NCBI GenBank assembly: GCA_937942965.1
Contig: CALDGN010000142.1
Coordinates: forward strand, 1 to 24,522
Direction of reading: 5' to 3'
Length of the DNA stretch: 24,522 nt
Origin: an uncultured Acidimicrobiales bacterium
Lineage (GTDB): Bacteria > Actinomycetota > Acidimicrobiia > Acidimicrobiales > UBA10347
In this document: one piece after another, positions 7,845-15,554 of the stretch
How the letters are laid out: every line of letters starts with the position of its first letter
Numbering within the stretch: the first letter of the stretch is position 1
Translations under genes and position numbers: made by a program
Notes under the pieces: model-generated
Databases searched by the model: none
Told to the model about the DNA's origin: nothing
What the model saw: the letters and a program-made list of their open reading frames with translations, nothing else

Positions 7845-8518
7845 AACCGGAACCCTTCACCCGCGCCGGTCGCGACCGGCTCATTCCTGGTGAACATCGG
7901 CTGAGGCGGAGCCATCGCTGCCGCAGCGGCGGCCGCTTCCTGCTTCTCCATCTCGGCGAGCACATACTCGAGCAGCTGTAGCAGAGCGTCTTGCACCTGG
8001 CGCTGGTCGCGAGCATCGGTCATGAAGATCGGGACCTCGGCGGGCACATCAAGTGCCATCCGAACCTCTTCGAGGTCGTGCACCGGGCTGCCCTCGAACT
8101 GGTTGCAGGCCACGACGAATGGCATGCCACGGGATTCGAAGTAGTCGACGGCGCCGTAGCACTCGTCGAGGCGGCGGGTGTCGACGAGCACAATCGCTCC
8201 GAGCGCGCCGTCGGCGACGTCGTTCCACATGAACCCGAAACGGTCCTGGCCCGGCGTGCCGAAGAGGTACAGCACGAGCCCTTGTTCGACCGTGAGCTTG
8301 CCAAAGTCCATGGCAACGGTCGTCGTGGTTTTGGCCGCCACTTGGCTGGCGTCGTCGACCGCCATGCCGGCGGTCGTCATCGCTGCTTCGGTTCGAAGCG
8401 GTTTGATCTCAGACACTGCGCCAACGAGCGTCGTCTTTCCCACACCAAAGCCGCCGGAAACGACGATCTTGGCGGAGACAGGACGGGGCGCTGTCGGGTC
8501 AGAGTGAACGGATGCCAT
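7841..8518 (-). CDS. cvnD: Ras-like small GTPase of the conservon (CvnD-like)
   Basis: A 225-residue GTP-binding protein of the bacterial Ras-like/conservon group. The P-loop is GGFGVGKTT (22-30), the switch II region is LFGTPGQDRFGFMW (about 85-98) in place of the eukaryotic DxxG, and the base-recognition element is VVACNQFEG (about 135-143), where N139-Q140 stands where NKxD is usual. These substitutions are standard in this bacterial group. The C terminus (about 195-225) has a run of alanines and is probably flexible. Its start lies inside the end of the DUF742 gene (20-base overlap), and its end overlaps the coiled-coil gene by four bases. In Streptomyces, conservons form a membrane-associated signalling complex compared to eukaryotic G-protein-coupled receptors. 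That role is inferred from family and gene order. Confidence 0.93.
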   Translation of the reverse strand: MASVHSDPTAPRPVSAKIVVSGGFGVGKTTLVGAVSEIKPLRTEAAMTTAGMAVDDASQVAAKTTTTVAMDFGKLTVEQGLVLYLFGTPGQDRFGFMWNDVADGALGAIVLVDTRRLDECYGAVDYFESRGMPFVVACNQFEGSPVHDLEEVRMALDVPAEVPIFMTDARDQRQVQDALLQLLEYVLAEMEKQEAAAAAAAMAPPQPMFTRNEPVATGAGEGFRF

Positions 8519-8849
8519 CGAGCAATCTCCTCACGATTGCAGCACCTTCGGTGGCTGCGGTTTCGTACTGTTCAACGTGACCGGATGCGGTCAGGTCGGC
8601 GACGAGGACACGAGCCACGCCGATCGGTTGTCGAATATTGACGGCGATCTCAGCGACCGAGAGTGGCTCGGCACAGAGGTCGACGACGAACGCGTGATCA
8701 GGGTTGAGGCCGTCACGGGGGCGTTGCGCGACCACCAGCGTCTCGATCGGGATATCACCCGCGGCGCCGACGGTTCGTCCGCCCGTGATCATGTACGGCC
8801 GGACGAAGGATTCTTCGGGCGCGTCCGCTGCAGGAGCGGTGTCGTCCAT
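8499..8849 (-). CDS. cvnC: DUF742 protein of the conservon (CvnC-like)
   Basis: A 116-residue protein of the DUF742 family, always found in conservon-type loci between the roadblock and GTPase genes. Family marks are the N-terminal SFVRPYMITGGRT (about 14-26) and a winged-helix-like region including EPLSVAEIAVNIRQPIGVARVLVADL (about 61-86), then a short C-terminal helix ending RLLDGIRSL. No enzymatic motif is present. The helix-turn-helix-like fold suggests protein or DNA contacts, and the biochemical role remains undefined for the family. The gene starts 22 bases after the roadblock stop codon and ends inside the GTPase gene, so all three are on one transcript. Confidence 0.92.
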   Translation of the reverse strand: MDDTAPAADAPEESFVRPYMITGGRTVGAAGDIPIETLVVAQRPRDGLNPDHAFVVDLCAEPLSVAEIAVNIRQPIGVARVLVADLTASGHVEQYETAATEGAAIVRRLLDGIRSL

Positions 8850-8871
8850 CAGAGTTCTCCTTCGCTTGATC

Positions 8872-9297
8872 TCACCCGTTCAGGGTGTTCTTGAGTCGGT
8901 GCACGAGCTCGGGCGACAAGACGGTGCCGACTCGCTCGACCATGAGCGCCATCTCGTAGCCGACGAGACCGAGGTCAGCTCGCTTGTCGGCGAGGACGGC
9001 GAGCGAGGAACCATCGGAGATAGTCGAGATGAACATGTGGCCGCCGCTCATCTCGATCAGCACCTGTTCGACGCTGTCCATGTTGAACATCTCGGCAGCG
9101 CCGCGGGTCAGGCTGGCAAGACCAGCAGTGACAGCCGCGAGCTGTTCCGCGTTCTGGCGAGCAGCGCCGCTCGACGAGGCCAAAAGGAACCCGTCGCTCG
9201 AAACGGCGATTGCCTCGAGCACGCCAGCGGTGTTGCTGGAGAACTGTTCGAGGAGCCAGTGGAACTGGTGAATCTCCTGGGTGGTGTCGATACTCAT
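8872..9297 (-). CDS. cvnB: Roadblock/LC7-domain protein of the conservon (CvnB-like)
   Basis: A 141-residue single-domain roadblock/LC7 protein. The order of features is family-typical: an N-terminal helix (FHWLLEQFSSNTAGVLEAIAVSSDGFLLA, about 12-40), an Ala-rich central helix (AEQLAAVTAGLASLTRGAAEMF, about 50-71), then beta strands with VLIEMSGGHMFISTISDGSSLAVLADKRADLGLVGYEMALMVERVG (about 79-124). Proteins of this class regulate Ras-like GTPases, as MglB does for MglA, and here the partner GTPase is two genes downstream. The ATG at 9297 overlaps the kinase stop codon (ATGA, 9294-9297), so translation is coupled to the sensor kinase. Confidence 0.94.
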   Translation of the reverse strand: MSIDTTQEIHQFHWLLEQFSSNTAGVLEAIAVSSDGFLLASSSGAARQNAEQLAAVTAGLASLTRGAAEMFNMDSVEQVLIEMSGGHMFISTISDGSSLAVLADKRADLGLVGYEMALMVERVGTVLSPELVHRLKNTLNG

Positions 9298-12200
9298 TGC
9301 GCGTCTCCTGGGGCGAGGCGGTCACGGGATTGATCGGGTTGGCCGGCTTCGGCACGGCCGGCTTCGACGCCTCGACGGAAGCGCAGGAGCGAGGCCTGTA
9401 CGTCCTTCGGGCTGCGTTTCGGGGCGACGGGTTTCACCGGCGCGGCTGGTGCGGAAGTAGCGCCAGCGCGAGGGGCGCCTTCTTGGCCACGACGGCGTCG
9501 GCGGAAGCCAGATGGCGTGGTGTCGCCCGAGCCGGCGGTGCGAGCCGGTGCGGGTGCGGCGGTGCGGCTCCGAGGAGGGAGCGCAACCGGCTCGACGACC
9601 GGGCGAGCCGCTGGGGCTTGTGGCGTGAGCGGCGGCGGCACCAGTGGTGCTGCGTCCATGCGAGGCACTTCGGCGGGTGCCGCTTGCATTGGGGCTGCGG
9701 CGGGTGCTGGCGGCGCCTGGAGTGCGGCCTGCATTGCTGCGGGCTGCTCGGCCAGTGCATTGGCATCGAGCGGCGGCGGCATGCGCACGGGCTCCTGAGG
9801 CTGCATGCGGGCCGTCTGGTTGAGCGCCTGTTCGATGGCGTTCGGGGCGGTCGTCTGCTGAGCCACAGGCTGCGCGGGCTGGACCGGCTGGACCGGCTGG
9901 ACCGGCTGGGATGGCTGGGATGGCTGGGATGGCGCCGCCTCGCCAGGGGCTTCCTTGCGGCGACGAGGCGCAAAGTTCAACGATGAACCGTTGGCATCGG
10001 CCTGCACCGGTGCAACCGCCTCGGCGAACGCACCCTCGACCGGAGTCGCAGCGGGCGCCGGTGCGGCGACGTGCGCCCCAAACGGAGCCTCGTTGACAGG
10101 AGCGACCGGAGGAACCGGCTGTCCCTGGACCTCGGGTGCGGGCGGAGGCATGACCGGCGCAGCTGGCGCCTGATCAGCCACGGGAGCGGCCGGCTCAACA
10201 GGGGCTTCAACAGGCGTTTCGGCTGGAGAAGCCGGCTCGACCGCTTGCAGCGACGCTTCGAGCGCTGCGATCTCGGCGAGCTCACGTGCCGTGTCATTGT
10301 CCGACGACGCCACATGAGTATCGGGCGACGCGTCAGCAAGCATGTCCGACGCGGGCTTCGCGGGAGGCTGGGCGACGATGATGTCGCCCGGCAGGTGCAG
10401 CTGGGCCGTGATGCCGCCATAGGGCGACTCGATCAGCTGCACATGGATGTCGTGGCGCTTTGCCAAGTGGCCAACCACGAAGTGACCGAGGAACGCCGAC
10501 GGGGCACGGTCGAACTCAGCCGGATCGGCCAAGCGCGAGTTCGCGCTGACCAGGTCGGCTTCGCCCATTCCAATGCCTTGGTCGACGATCGCGAGCGCAT
10601 AGCCAGTCGTGCGGACCCGGCCGTGGACCTGGATCTTCGACGTCGGTGGCGAGAACGATGACGCGTTCTCAAGCAGTTCGGCAAGCAAGTGAGCAACGTC
10701 GGATGCGACGCCACCCTCGATTGAGGCTTCGTCGACGGTGCCGAGCTCGATGCGGGCGAAGTCTTCGATTTCGCTGCCTGCGGCTTGGAGCAGCTGGTGC
10801 ATCGTCACGGGCTGGCGGAACCGTCGAGGCGTTTCTTCGCCGGCGAGGACGAGCAGCGATTCTGCGTTGCGACGCATGCGCGTCGCCAAGTGATCGAGCT
10901 CGAAGAGGCGCTGCAGCGTGGCCGAGTCGGTCTCGCGGCTCTCCATCGAGTTGATGTGCTCAAGCTGACGGGTCAGCAGGTTCTGGTTGCGGCGACCCAA
11001 GTTGACGAACGTTGTCGCCACGTTCTTGCGACGCAGTCGAGCCTGCTGCGAAGCAAGGTTGGCTGCGGTCTGCTGGACGGTGTTGAACGAATGGGCGAGA
11101 TCCTCGACTTCGTCGCCGGTGTCCAACACGAGCGGCGGGACTTCGGGAAACTCGTCATCGTCGCCGAGTTCGTCGATCTGAGCGACGACGTTTGGCAGCG
11201 TGACTTCAGCCGCTTCAACCGCAGCGTCACGCAGGCGAGCGATTGGTGCCACGAGACGGCGACCGAACAGCAAGGCGACGAGTGCGGCAATGGCCAAACC
11301 AGCCAGAGCGATCAGCACGAGCAGGATCGACAGGCCACGGCTGGTGTTTGCGACCTCGTCGGCCAGGCCTTCGAGCGGAGCGAGTGCGGCGAAAGCGACC
11401 TCGGAAGGCTGCTCGACGATCACGGTCCAGCTAAAGGCACGCAGGTCACGGTCCATGCCGGTGCGCATCGCAGCGAGCTGTTCGTTCACCTGGGCGAAGC
11501 CACCAACGAACTCGTCTCCGATCGAGAAGCCTTCTGGATGCAGCTCGTCGGCGTTCGGGGCGAGCGCCTCGGCGATACGACCGTTGGAGTAGACGGCGTC
11601 GGCGCTGACGTAGGCCGCGTTCATGATGTGGCTCGGATCGTTGTCCGAGGATGTTTCCGCGAGCAGGCGTCCGTCTGCGTCGAGGATGGCGACCTCGAAG
11701 TTGTCGTTCGTGCCGGTGAATCGGTTGGCGATGCCCTGCACCAGGGCGACGTCGAGCGACGCCTTGAGGACACCGACGGGCTCGCCGGCGTCTTCGATGC
11801 GCATGGCGACGTCGACGGCGAACACGCCTGCCGACGGATCGAAGTCAGGCTCGGAGACGTCGAGCCCTTCGGTCATCGCGATCTGCCACCATTCTTCGTC
11901 GCTCTGGACGAAGTCAGATGTTCGGTTCGAGTAATCGACGTTGAAGCCGTTGATGTCGGTGATGAAGATCTCTTTGATCGTCGGCGTGTTGACGACGATG
12001 TCTTGCAGGGCTCGTTCGATGCCGGTGCCCTGCGTGCCAAGACGTGGGTTGTCGAAGAACATGTTCTCGACGTCTTCGATTGGCATCTCGGACAAGCCGA
12101 GCAGGTTGGCTCGAGCGGTACCGGCTTGGGCGGCACGGATGAACGCGCCGTTGGTCGAGAACCCTTCCAGGTCGTTGAATCGCTCGTCGAGGAAGATCGC

Positions 12201-12422
12201 GATCTCTCGTGCGATCTGTTCCGAGGCGCCAGCGACTCGTTCGCCGACGACGTCCTCGCTGAGCGCAGCTCGGGCATCAGCGACCGACGTGTCGGCCGTG
12301 TCCGAGAGCGACGCGAGCGCGTATGCCGCGGCCCCACCGATGATGAGCACGGGGACGAGCACGACAAGCAACGTGCGTGAAAGGAGCTTTCCCCGAATTG
12401 TTGACCAGAACTTGCGTTCCAC
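9294..12422 (-). CDS. cvnA: Conservon sensor histidine-kinase-like protein (CvnA-like) with a long Pro/Ala-rich tail
   Basis: A 1042-residue membrane sensor. Order: first membrane helix (about 13-37), a large extracytoplasmic Cache-like sensor region (about 38-360, with DFVQSDEEWWQ and VGVLKASLDVALVQGI), second membrane helix (about 363-386), HAMP-like linker, a helical region RRNQNLLTRQLEHI and LFELDHLATRMRRNAESLLVLAG (about 477-528) typical of conservon kinases, and a HATPase domain (about 540-680) with N-box HLLAELLENASSF and G1 DQGIGM. A disordered Ala/Pro/Gln tail of about 355 residues follows, including a PxQ triplet repeat coded at 9877-9930. The GTG at 12422 has AAGGAGG just upstream, while an in-frame ATG at 12527 would add 35 unlikely residues; this ribosome site decides the start. 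The conserved H-box of ordinary kinases is not obvious, so autophosphorylation is uncertain. It heads the operon. Confidence 0.92.
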   Translation of the reverse strand: MERKFWSTIRGKLLSRTLLVVLVPVLIIGGAAAYALASLSDTADTSVADARAALSEDVVGERVAGASEQIAREIAIFLDERFNDLEGFSTNGAFIRAAQAGTARANLLGLSEMPIEDVENMFFDNPRLGTQGTGIERALQDIVVNTPTIKEIFITDINGFNVDYSNRTSDFVQSDEEWWQIAMTEGLDVSEPDFDPSAGVFAVDVAMRIEDAGEPVGVLKASLDVALVQGIANRFTGTNDNFEVAILDADGRLLAETSSDNDPSHIMNAAYVSADAVYSNGRIAEALAPNADELHPEGFSIGDEFVGGFAQVNEQLAAMRTGMDRDLRAFSWTVIVEQPSEVAFAALAPLEGLADEVANTSRGLSILLVLIALAGLAIAALVALLFGRRLVAPIARLRDAAVEAAEVTLPNVVAQIDELGDDDEFPEVPPLVLDTGDEVEDLAHSFNTVQQTAANLASQQARLRRKNVATTFVNLGRRNQNLLTRQLEHINSMESRETDSATLQRLFELDHLATRMRRNAESLLVLAGEETPRRFRQPVTMHQLLQAAGSEIEDFARIELGTVDEASIEGGVASDVAHLLAELLENASSFSPPTSKIQVHGRVRTTGYALAIVDQGIGMGEADLVSANSRLADPAEFDRAPSAFLGHFVVGHLAKRHDIHVQLIESPYGGITAQLHLPGDIIVAQPPAKPASDMLADASPDTHVASSDNDTARELAEIAALEASLQAVEPASPAETPVEAPVEPAAPVADQAPAAPVMPPPAPEVQGQPVPPVAPVNEAPFGAHVAAPAPAATPVEGAFAEAVAPVQADANGSSLNFAPRRRKEAPGEAAPSQPSQPSQPVQPVQPVQPAQPVAQQTTAPNAIEQALNQTARMQPQEPVRMPPPLDANALAEQPAAMQAALQAPPAPAAAPMQAAPAEVPRMDAAPLVPPPLTPQAPAARPVVEPVALPPRSRTAAPAPARTAGSGDTTPSGFRRRRRGQEGAPRAGATSAPAAPVKPVAPKRSPKDVQASLLRFRRGVEAGRAEAGQPDQSRDRLAPGDAQ
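9877..9930. repeat. Nine-bp minisatellite inside the cvnA tail (six units)
   Basis: Three exact copies of GGCTGGACC (9877-9903) are followed by three exact copies of GGCTGGGAT (9904-9930). On the coding (minus) strand this gives S-Q-P triplets followed by V-Q-P triplets in the disordered tail of the sensor kinase. The two blocks differ in their last bases, so they look like two separate unit expansions from a common ancestor unit. Copy number is likely to vary between strains. Confidence 0.9.
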
Positions 12423-12729
12423 CTGGCCTCCTTGGCCGTAGGTTCCGCCTGCCAGGTTTCTGCACCCCGACTCAGGCACTCGTCCGATCGACCCCCATGC
12501 ACCCCAGGTGAGATAAATCATGGCCAAATGGGCCGATCGTCCCAGCCCTGAACCCGCCGATGGTCAAATTCGGGGATCGGGGATCCTCTTTTGACCCAGA
12601 TTCGGTGCGTGCGCGCTCGCGGCACCTAGGCAGGGCGGCGCACTCCAAATATCCCGCTCAGATGATGTGCGCTCGACGACGTGACCGGCGTCTCTGGCGG
12701 TTGTGTTCCGGGCGTGGGAATGTCAAAGC
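12423..12729. other. Divergent intergenic region between cvnA and the SRPBCC-like gene
   Basis: This 307-bp stretch should hold promoters for the conservon (leftward) and the SRPBCC-like gene (rightward). It contains the ribosome binding site AAGGAGG of cvnA (about 12427-12433). It also has a 7-bp inverted repeat GGTCAAA / TTTGACC (12562-12568 and 12590-12596) flanking a GGGGATC direct repeat, and a short AT-richer stretch near 12510-12540. No convincing -35/-10 pair stands out on either strand. No small gene is evident. Confidence 0.5.
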
Positions 12730-13359
12730 GTGGAACCCCCCAACTTGTCCACGTCCGCCCCGAGCTCGCCACTTGTGAACGAGATCGAACTCAGCGACCT
12801 GTGCCGCGACGCACCGTTCACCGAGCTTCATCGCCGAGTGGTCGATGCCCCGATCGAGCAGGTCTGGCCCGAGTGCCTTGCGGTCCAAGGCCACGATGTA
12901 CGAACGCTCGGCCCACTGATGGCGATCCGCATGCTCCCGTCGCTGCTTCGGGGTCGCGGCACGGGCCCGCAAGGATCCACGAAGACCTTGCTCGACGAGT
13001 TCGCAGAGCACGGGTTTCGGCTCCTCCGTCAAGACGCGGCGCCGGTCGACGGCCGGGCCGTCGTCATCTTCGGAGCGGCCGGCAAATTCTGGTCCGTGTC
13101 CGAAAACGCGCCGATCTCGTTCGAGTCACCCGACGAGTTCCTCGCCTTCGACGAGCCCGACTACGCCGTTACCGCGGCCCGGCTCGAAGCCCGATCCATT
13201 GCCGGAGGGGCGACCCTGATCGAGACCGAGACCATCGTCTGGGGTACCGATGACCGTTCGGCACGCCGCTTCCGTCCGTACTGGACCTTGATTCGGCCCT
13301 TCAGCGGTCTGATTCGCCGCAGCTGGCTCGCCGGCATCGACCGCCGAGTGGCTCGCTAG
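12730..13359 (+). CDS. SRPBCC-like (polyketide cyclase/START-fold) hypothetical protein
   Basis: A protein of about 209 residues with no signal peptide. The body starts with FTELHRRVVDAPIEQVWPECLAV, the usual first strand and helix of an SRPBCC fold, and ends with RFRPYWTLIRPFSGLIRRSWLAGIDRRVAR, a long C-terminal helix that I associate with actinobacterial SRPBCC-like proteins of unknown role. Between them are beta-strand-like segments (VVIFGAAGKFW, ATLIETETIVWGTD). No catalytic residues are evident, and the fold binds hydrophobic ligands in other members. I chose GTG 12730 because GGGAA lies nine bases ahead. A GTG at 12703 would add nine residues, and a GTG at 12775 would trim the unconserved leader. 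It converges with the CoA-transferase gene, with 12 bases between stop codons. Confidence 0.72.
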   Translation: MEPPNLSTSAPSSPLVNEIELSDLCRDAPFTELHRRVVDAPIEQVWPECLAVQGHDVRTLGPLMAIRMLPSLLRGRGTGPQGSTKTLLDEFAEHGFRLLRQDAAPVDGRAVVIFGAAGKFWSVSENAPISFESPDEFLAFDEPDYAVTAARLEARSIAGGATLIETETIVWGTDDRSARRFRPYWTLIRPFSGLIRRSWLAGIDRRVAR

Positions 13360-13371
13360 CGAGACAGCGGA

Positions 13372-14562
13372 TTACTCGAGTCGAGCGAGGTCTTGTTCGA
13401 CGAGCGCATCGATCTGCTCTTGTGATCGACCGAGCTCGGCGAGGATCTCCGCCGTGTGCTCGCCGTGACCGGGGGCGTCGGCCGCTGGTTCAAGGCGCTC
13501 TCCGCCGAACCGCGCTGGCGGCTTCACCCGACGCATCGACCCCATCCGCTCGTGTTCGGTGATGTCGATCGAGTCGTTCGCTTCGTACTGCGGGTGCGCC
13601 CAGACCTCGTCGTAGTCGAGTGGACGTGCGGCGGGCACGTCGCTCTCGCTGAGCTTGCCGAGCAGGTCTTCGGTCGTGAAGTTCTCCATCGCCGCGGCCA
13701 TCTCCGCCCGCAGCTCACCGATGTTGGCGATGATCTTTTCCATCGAGTTGAACCGCTCGTCGGCGAACAGGTCGAGGCGGTCGATCGCCGTCATGAGGCC
13801 GACCTGTTGTGCCTGGGTCGCCGCCGATACGCAGATGCCGCCGTCGGCGGTCTTGCTCAGGTCGTAGAGCATCTCGCTGAGCGGCGGATTGTGGTCGACG
13901 TCATCGTCGAGCAGCGTCTTGTGCATGAAGCCGTCCATGAAGATGAAGTACAGGCCGGCGTCCATCATCGAGAGATCAATGTTCTGGCCCTCGCCGGTCC
14001 GCTCGCGCACGAACAGCGCCGACGTCACGGCCTGACAGATCGTGTAGGCCGTGACCTTGTCGCACATCAGGCTGCGCATGAACTTGGGGCCGTCCTCGCT
14101 CCCCTGTCCTTGCACCGCGGCGAAGCCCGTCTGGGCTTGGATGATCGGGTCGTAGGCGGGTGCGTTGCTCATCGGCCCTTCGGTGCCGAAGCCGGACACG
14201 CCGCCATAAATCAGCCGGGGGTTGATTGCCCGAAGCTGGTCGGGGCCGATCCCGAGCCCGTCCATCACGCCTGGCCGGTAGTTGCTGAGCACAATGTCGG
14301 TGTCAGCGGCGAGCTCTTCGATGACGGCTCGACCTTCGTCGCTCTTGATGTCGATGCGCAGCGAGCGCTTGCCCCGGTTGCAGTTGGCGAACAGCGCCGA
14401 GATGCCGCCCTTGCTGGTGCCGAGGAACCGCATGGGATCACCCAGTTCGAGCGGTTCGACTTTGATGACCTCGGCGCCTTGTTCGGCCAGCATCATCGCG
14501 GCGAACGATGCGGTGATCATCGTCGAGAACTCCATGACCCGGATTCCCTCGAGTGGCTTCAT
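13372..14562 (-). CDS. Class III (CaiB/BaiF family) CoA-transferase
   Basis: A 396-residue CoA-transferase of family III, which moves CoA between carboxylic acids through an aspartyl-CoA intermediate. The conserved N terminus PLEGIRVMEFSTMITASFAAMMLAEQGAEVIKVEP (3-37), NRGKRSLRIDIKS (62-74), SNYRPGVMDGLGIG (93-106), LIYGGVSGFGTEGP (117-130) and AYDPIIQAQTG (136-146) are all present. The catalytic aspartate is D168 in SLMCDKVTAY. Length is normal for the family, and the ATG at 14562 has AAGGGGGA at good spacing. Members act on oxalate, carnitine, bile acids, alpha-methylacyl-CoA (as racemases) and many others; this substrate is not determinable. It is single in its transcript, divergent from the SCO6745-like gene. 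The nearby crotonase fits a role in acyl-CoA metabolism, but this is inference. Confidence 0.93.
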   Translation of the reverse strand: MKPLEGIRVMEFSTMITASFAAMMLAEQGAEVIKVEPLELGDPMRFLGTSKGGISALFANCNRGKRSLRIDIKSDEGRAVIEELAADTDIVLSNYRPGVMDGLGIGPDQLRAINPRLIYGGVSGFGTEGPMSNAPAYDPIIQAQTGFAAVQGQGSEDGPKFMRSLMCDKVTAYTICQAVTSALFVRERTGEGQNIDLSMMDAGLYFIFMDGFMHKTLLDDDVDHNPPLSEMLYDLSKTADGGICVSAATQAQQVGLMTAIDRLDLFADERFNSMEKIIANIGELRAEMAAAMENFTTEDLLGKLSESDVPAARPLDYDEVWAHPQYEANDSIDITEHERMGSMRRVKPPARFGGERLEPAADAPGHGEHTAEILAELGRSQEQIDALVEQDLARLE

Positions 14563-14696
14563 GCTTCCCCCTTTGTGCGGCGGCCTCCCCTGGCCCCTCG
14601 CATCTGTTGGCTCCGAAACTAGTTCTCGCGATCCCTTCGTGTCCTAGGCGGCCGTCTGAGCGTGCCGAGCGGGGGCGTTGCACCTAACGTGCGCGG

Positions 14697-15530
14697 ATGA
14701 CCGATCTCGTCGCCCATCTCGGGTCGTTGACCAACGCTGTGCATGGTTTCGTGTACTTCGCCGAAGATGCCGAGGCGCAGTACTCGGCGCTCGGTTTAGA
14801 CGGCAACCAGCAGTACTTCGCCAGCCGGGGCGCAGCGTTCGGCCCGGTAGGGCCAGCGATCGTGACGGCGACCTTCTTCAACTTCAACCCGACTCGCGTC
14901 GAAGCGGCGCTTCCCACGTGCTGGGACGTTGCAAGCCCCGATGCGATCCAGCAGGCCCGCATGCGCGCGGCGAGCAATGTGCTCCAGCAGGCCTGCCCTG
15001 GTGTCGATGCGGCCATGATCGCCGAAGCGACCGCCTTGGCTCAGACGATGGTCGACAGCGTCGGCGACGAGGGCCGGGCGCTCGCTGCAGCGAACCGATC
15101 GGTCGCGCTTCCCGACGATTCGTGGGCGGCGCTCTGGCAGCTGATCACCGTGATTCGCGAGTGGCGCGGCGATGCCCACGTCGCTGCACTCACGGCCGCG
15201 CCGGTGACCGCGGTCGAAGCACTGGTGCTACACGCCGCGACCGGACAGGTGCCCCGCGTTGCGTTGCAGTCGACACGGGGTTGGTCCGACGAGGCGTGGG
15301 CGGCAGCCGTCGACTCGCTCCAACGTCGCGGCTTGGTTGACGACGCCGGTGCCTTCACCGATGACGGCCGTTCGTTCCGTGACGCCATCGAGGATCAGAC
15401 CAACCGAGCATCGCAGCCGTTGGTCGACGGCCTGGGCTCCGAGCGCACCGAGCGACTCTGCGCGCTGCTTCGTCCGATCCGAACCGCGCTCATCGAGTCG
15501 GGCGCGTTCGCCCGCCTTCTCGGTACCTGA
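14697..15530 (+). CDS. SCO6745-like family protein (winged-helix-like, function unknown)
   Basis: A 277-residue protein of an actinobacterial family typified by Streptomyces SCO6745. Diagnostic stretches are the start AHLGSLTNAVHGFVYFAEDAEAQYSALGL (5-33), YFASRGAAFGPVGPAIVTATFFNFNP (40-65) and the C-terminal LQRRGLVDDAGAFTDDGRSFRDAIEDQTNRAS, which looks like the wing and following helix of a MarR-like domain. The function of the family is not established to my knowledge. There is no Shine-Dalgarno directly ahead of the ATG. A TAACGT element ends seven bases before it, so a leaderless message is possible. It is convergent with the TetR gene, with 11 bases between stop codons. Confidence 0.85.
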   Translation: MTDLVAHLGSLTNAVHGFVYFAEDAEAQYSALGLDGNQQYFASRGAAFGPVGPAIVTATFFNFNPTRVEAALPTCWDVASPDAIQQARMRAASNVLQQACPGVDAAMIAEATALAQTMVDSVGDEGRALAAANRSVALPDDSWAALWQLITVIREWRGDAHVAALTAAPVTAVEALVLHAATGQVPRVALQSTRGWSDEAWAAAVDSLQRRGLVDDAGAFTDDGRSFRDAIEDQTNRASQPLVDGLGSERTERLCALLRPIRTALIESGAFARLLGT

Positions 15531-15554
15531 CCGCCCGGCGACTACTCGGGGCGG
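15531..15554. terminator. Possible bidirectional terminator between convergent genes
   Basis: CCGCCC (15531-15536) can pair with GGGCGG (15549-15554) over a 12-base loop, exactly at the junction of the convergent SCO6745-like and TetR genes. The stem runs into the last codons of the TetR gene, is only six bp, and has no T-run, so the call is weak. Confidence 0.3.

Noticed and set aside
9877..9930. CRISPR-like array
   Set aside because: The units are 9 bp, contiguous and in frame within a coding region, with no spacers and no cas genes nearby.
10785..12380. Rightward open frame of 531 residues opposite cvnA
   Set aside because: It is a shadow of the sensor kinase reading frame, with no plausible start site or domain.
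12423..12527. Upstream ATG start for cvnA adding 35 residues
   Set aside because: The extra residues do not look like a family N terminus, and AAGGAGG lies immediately before the GTG at 12422.
13352..13363. Perfect palindrome CTCGCTAGCGAG at the SRPBCC-like stop codon as a terminator or operator
   Set aside because: It has no loop, includes coding bases and the stop codon, and lacks a T-run; it is probably chance.
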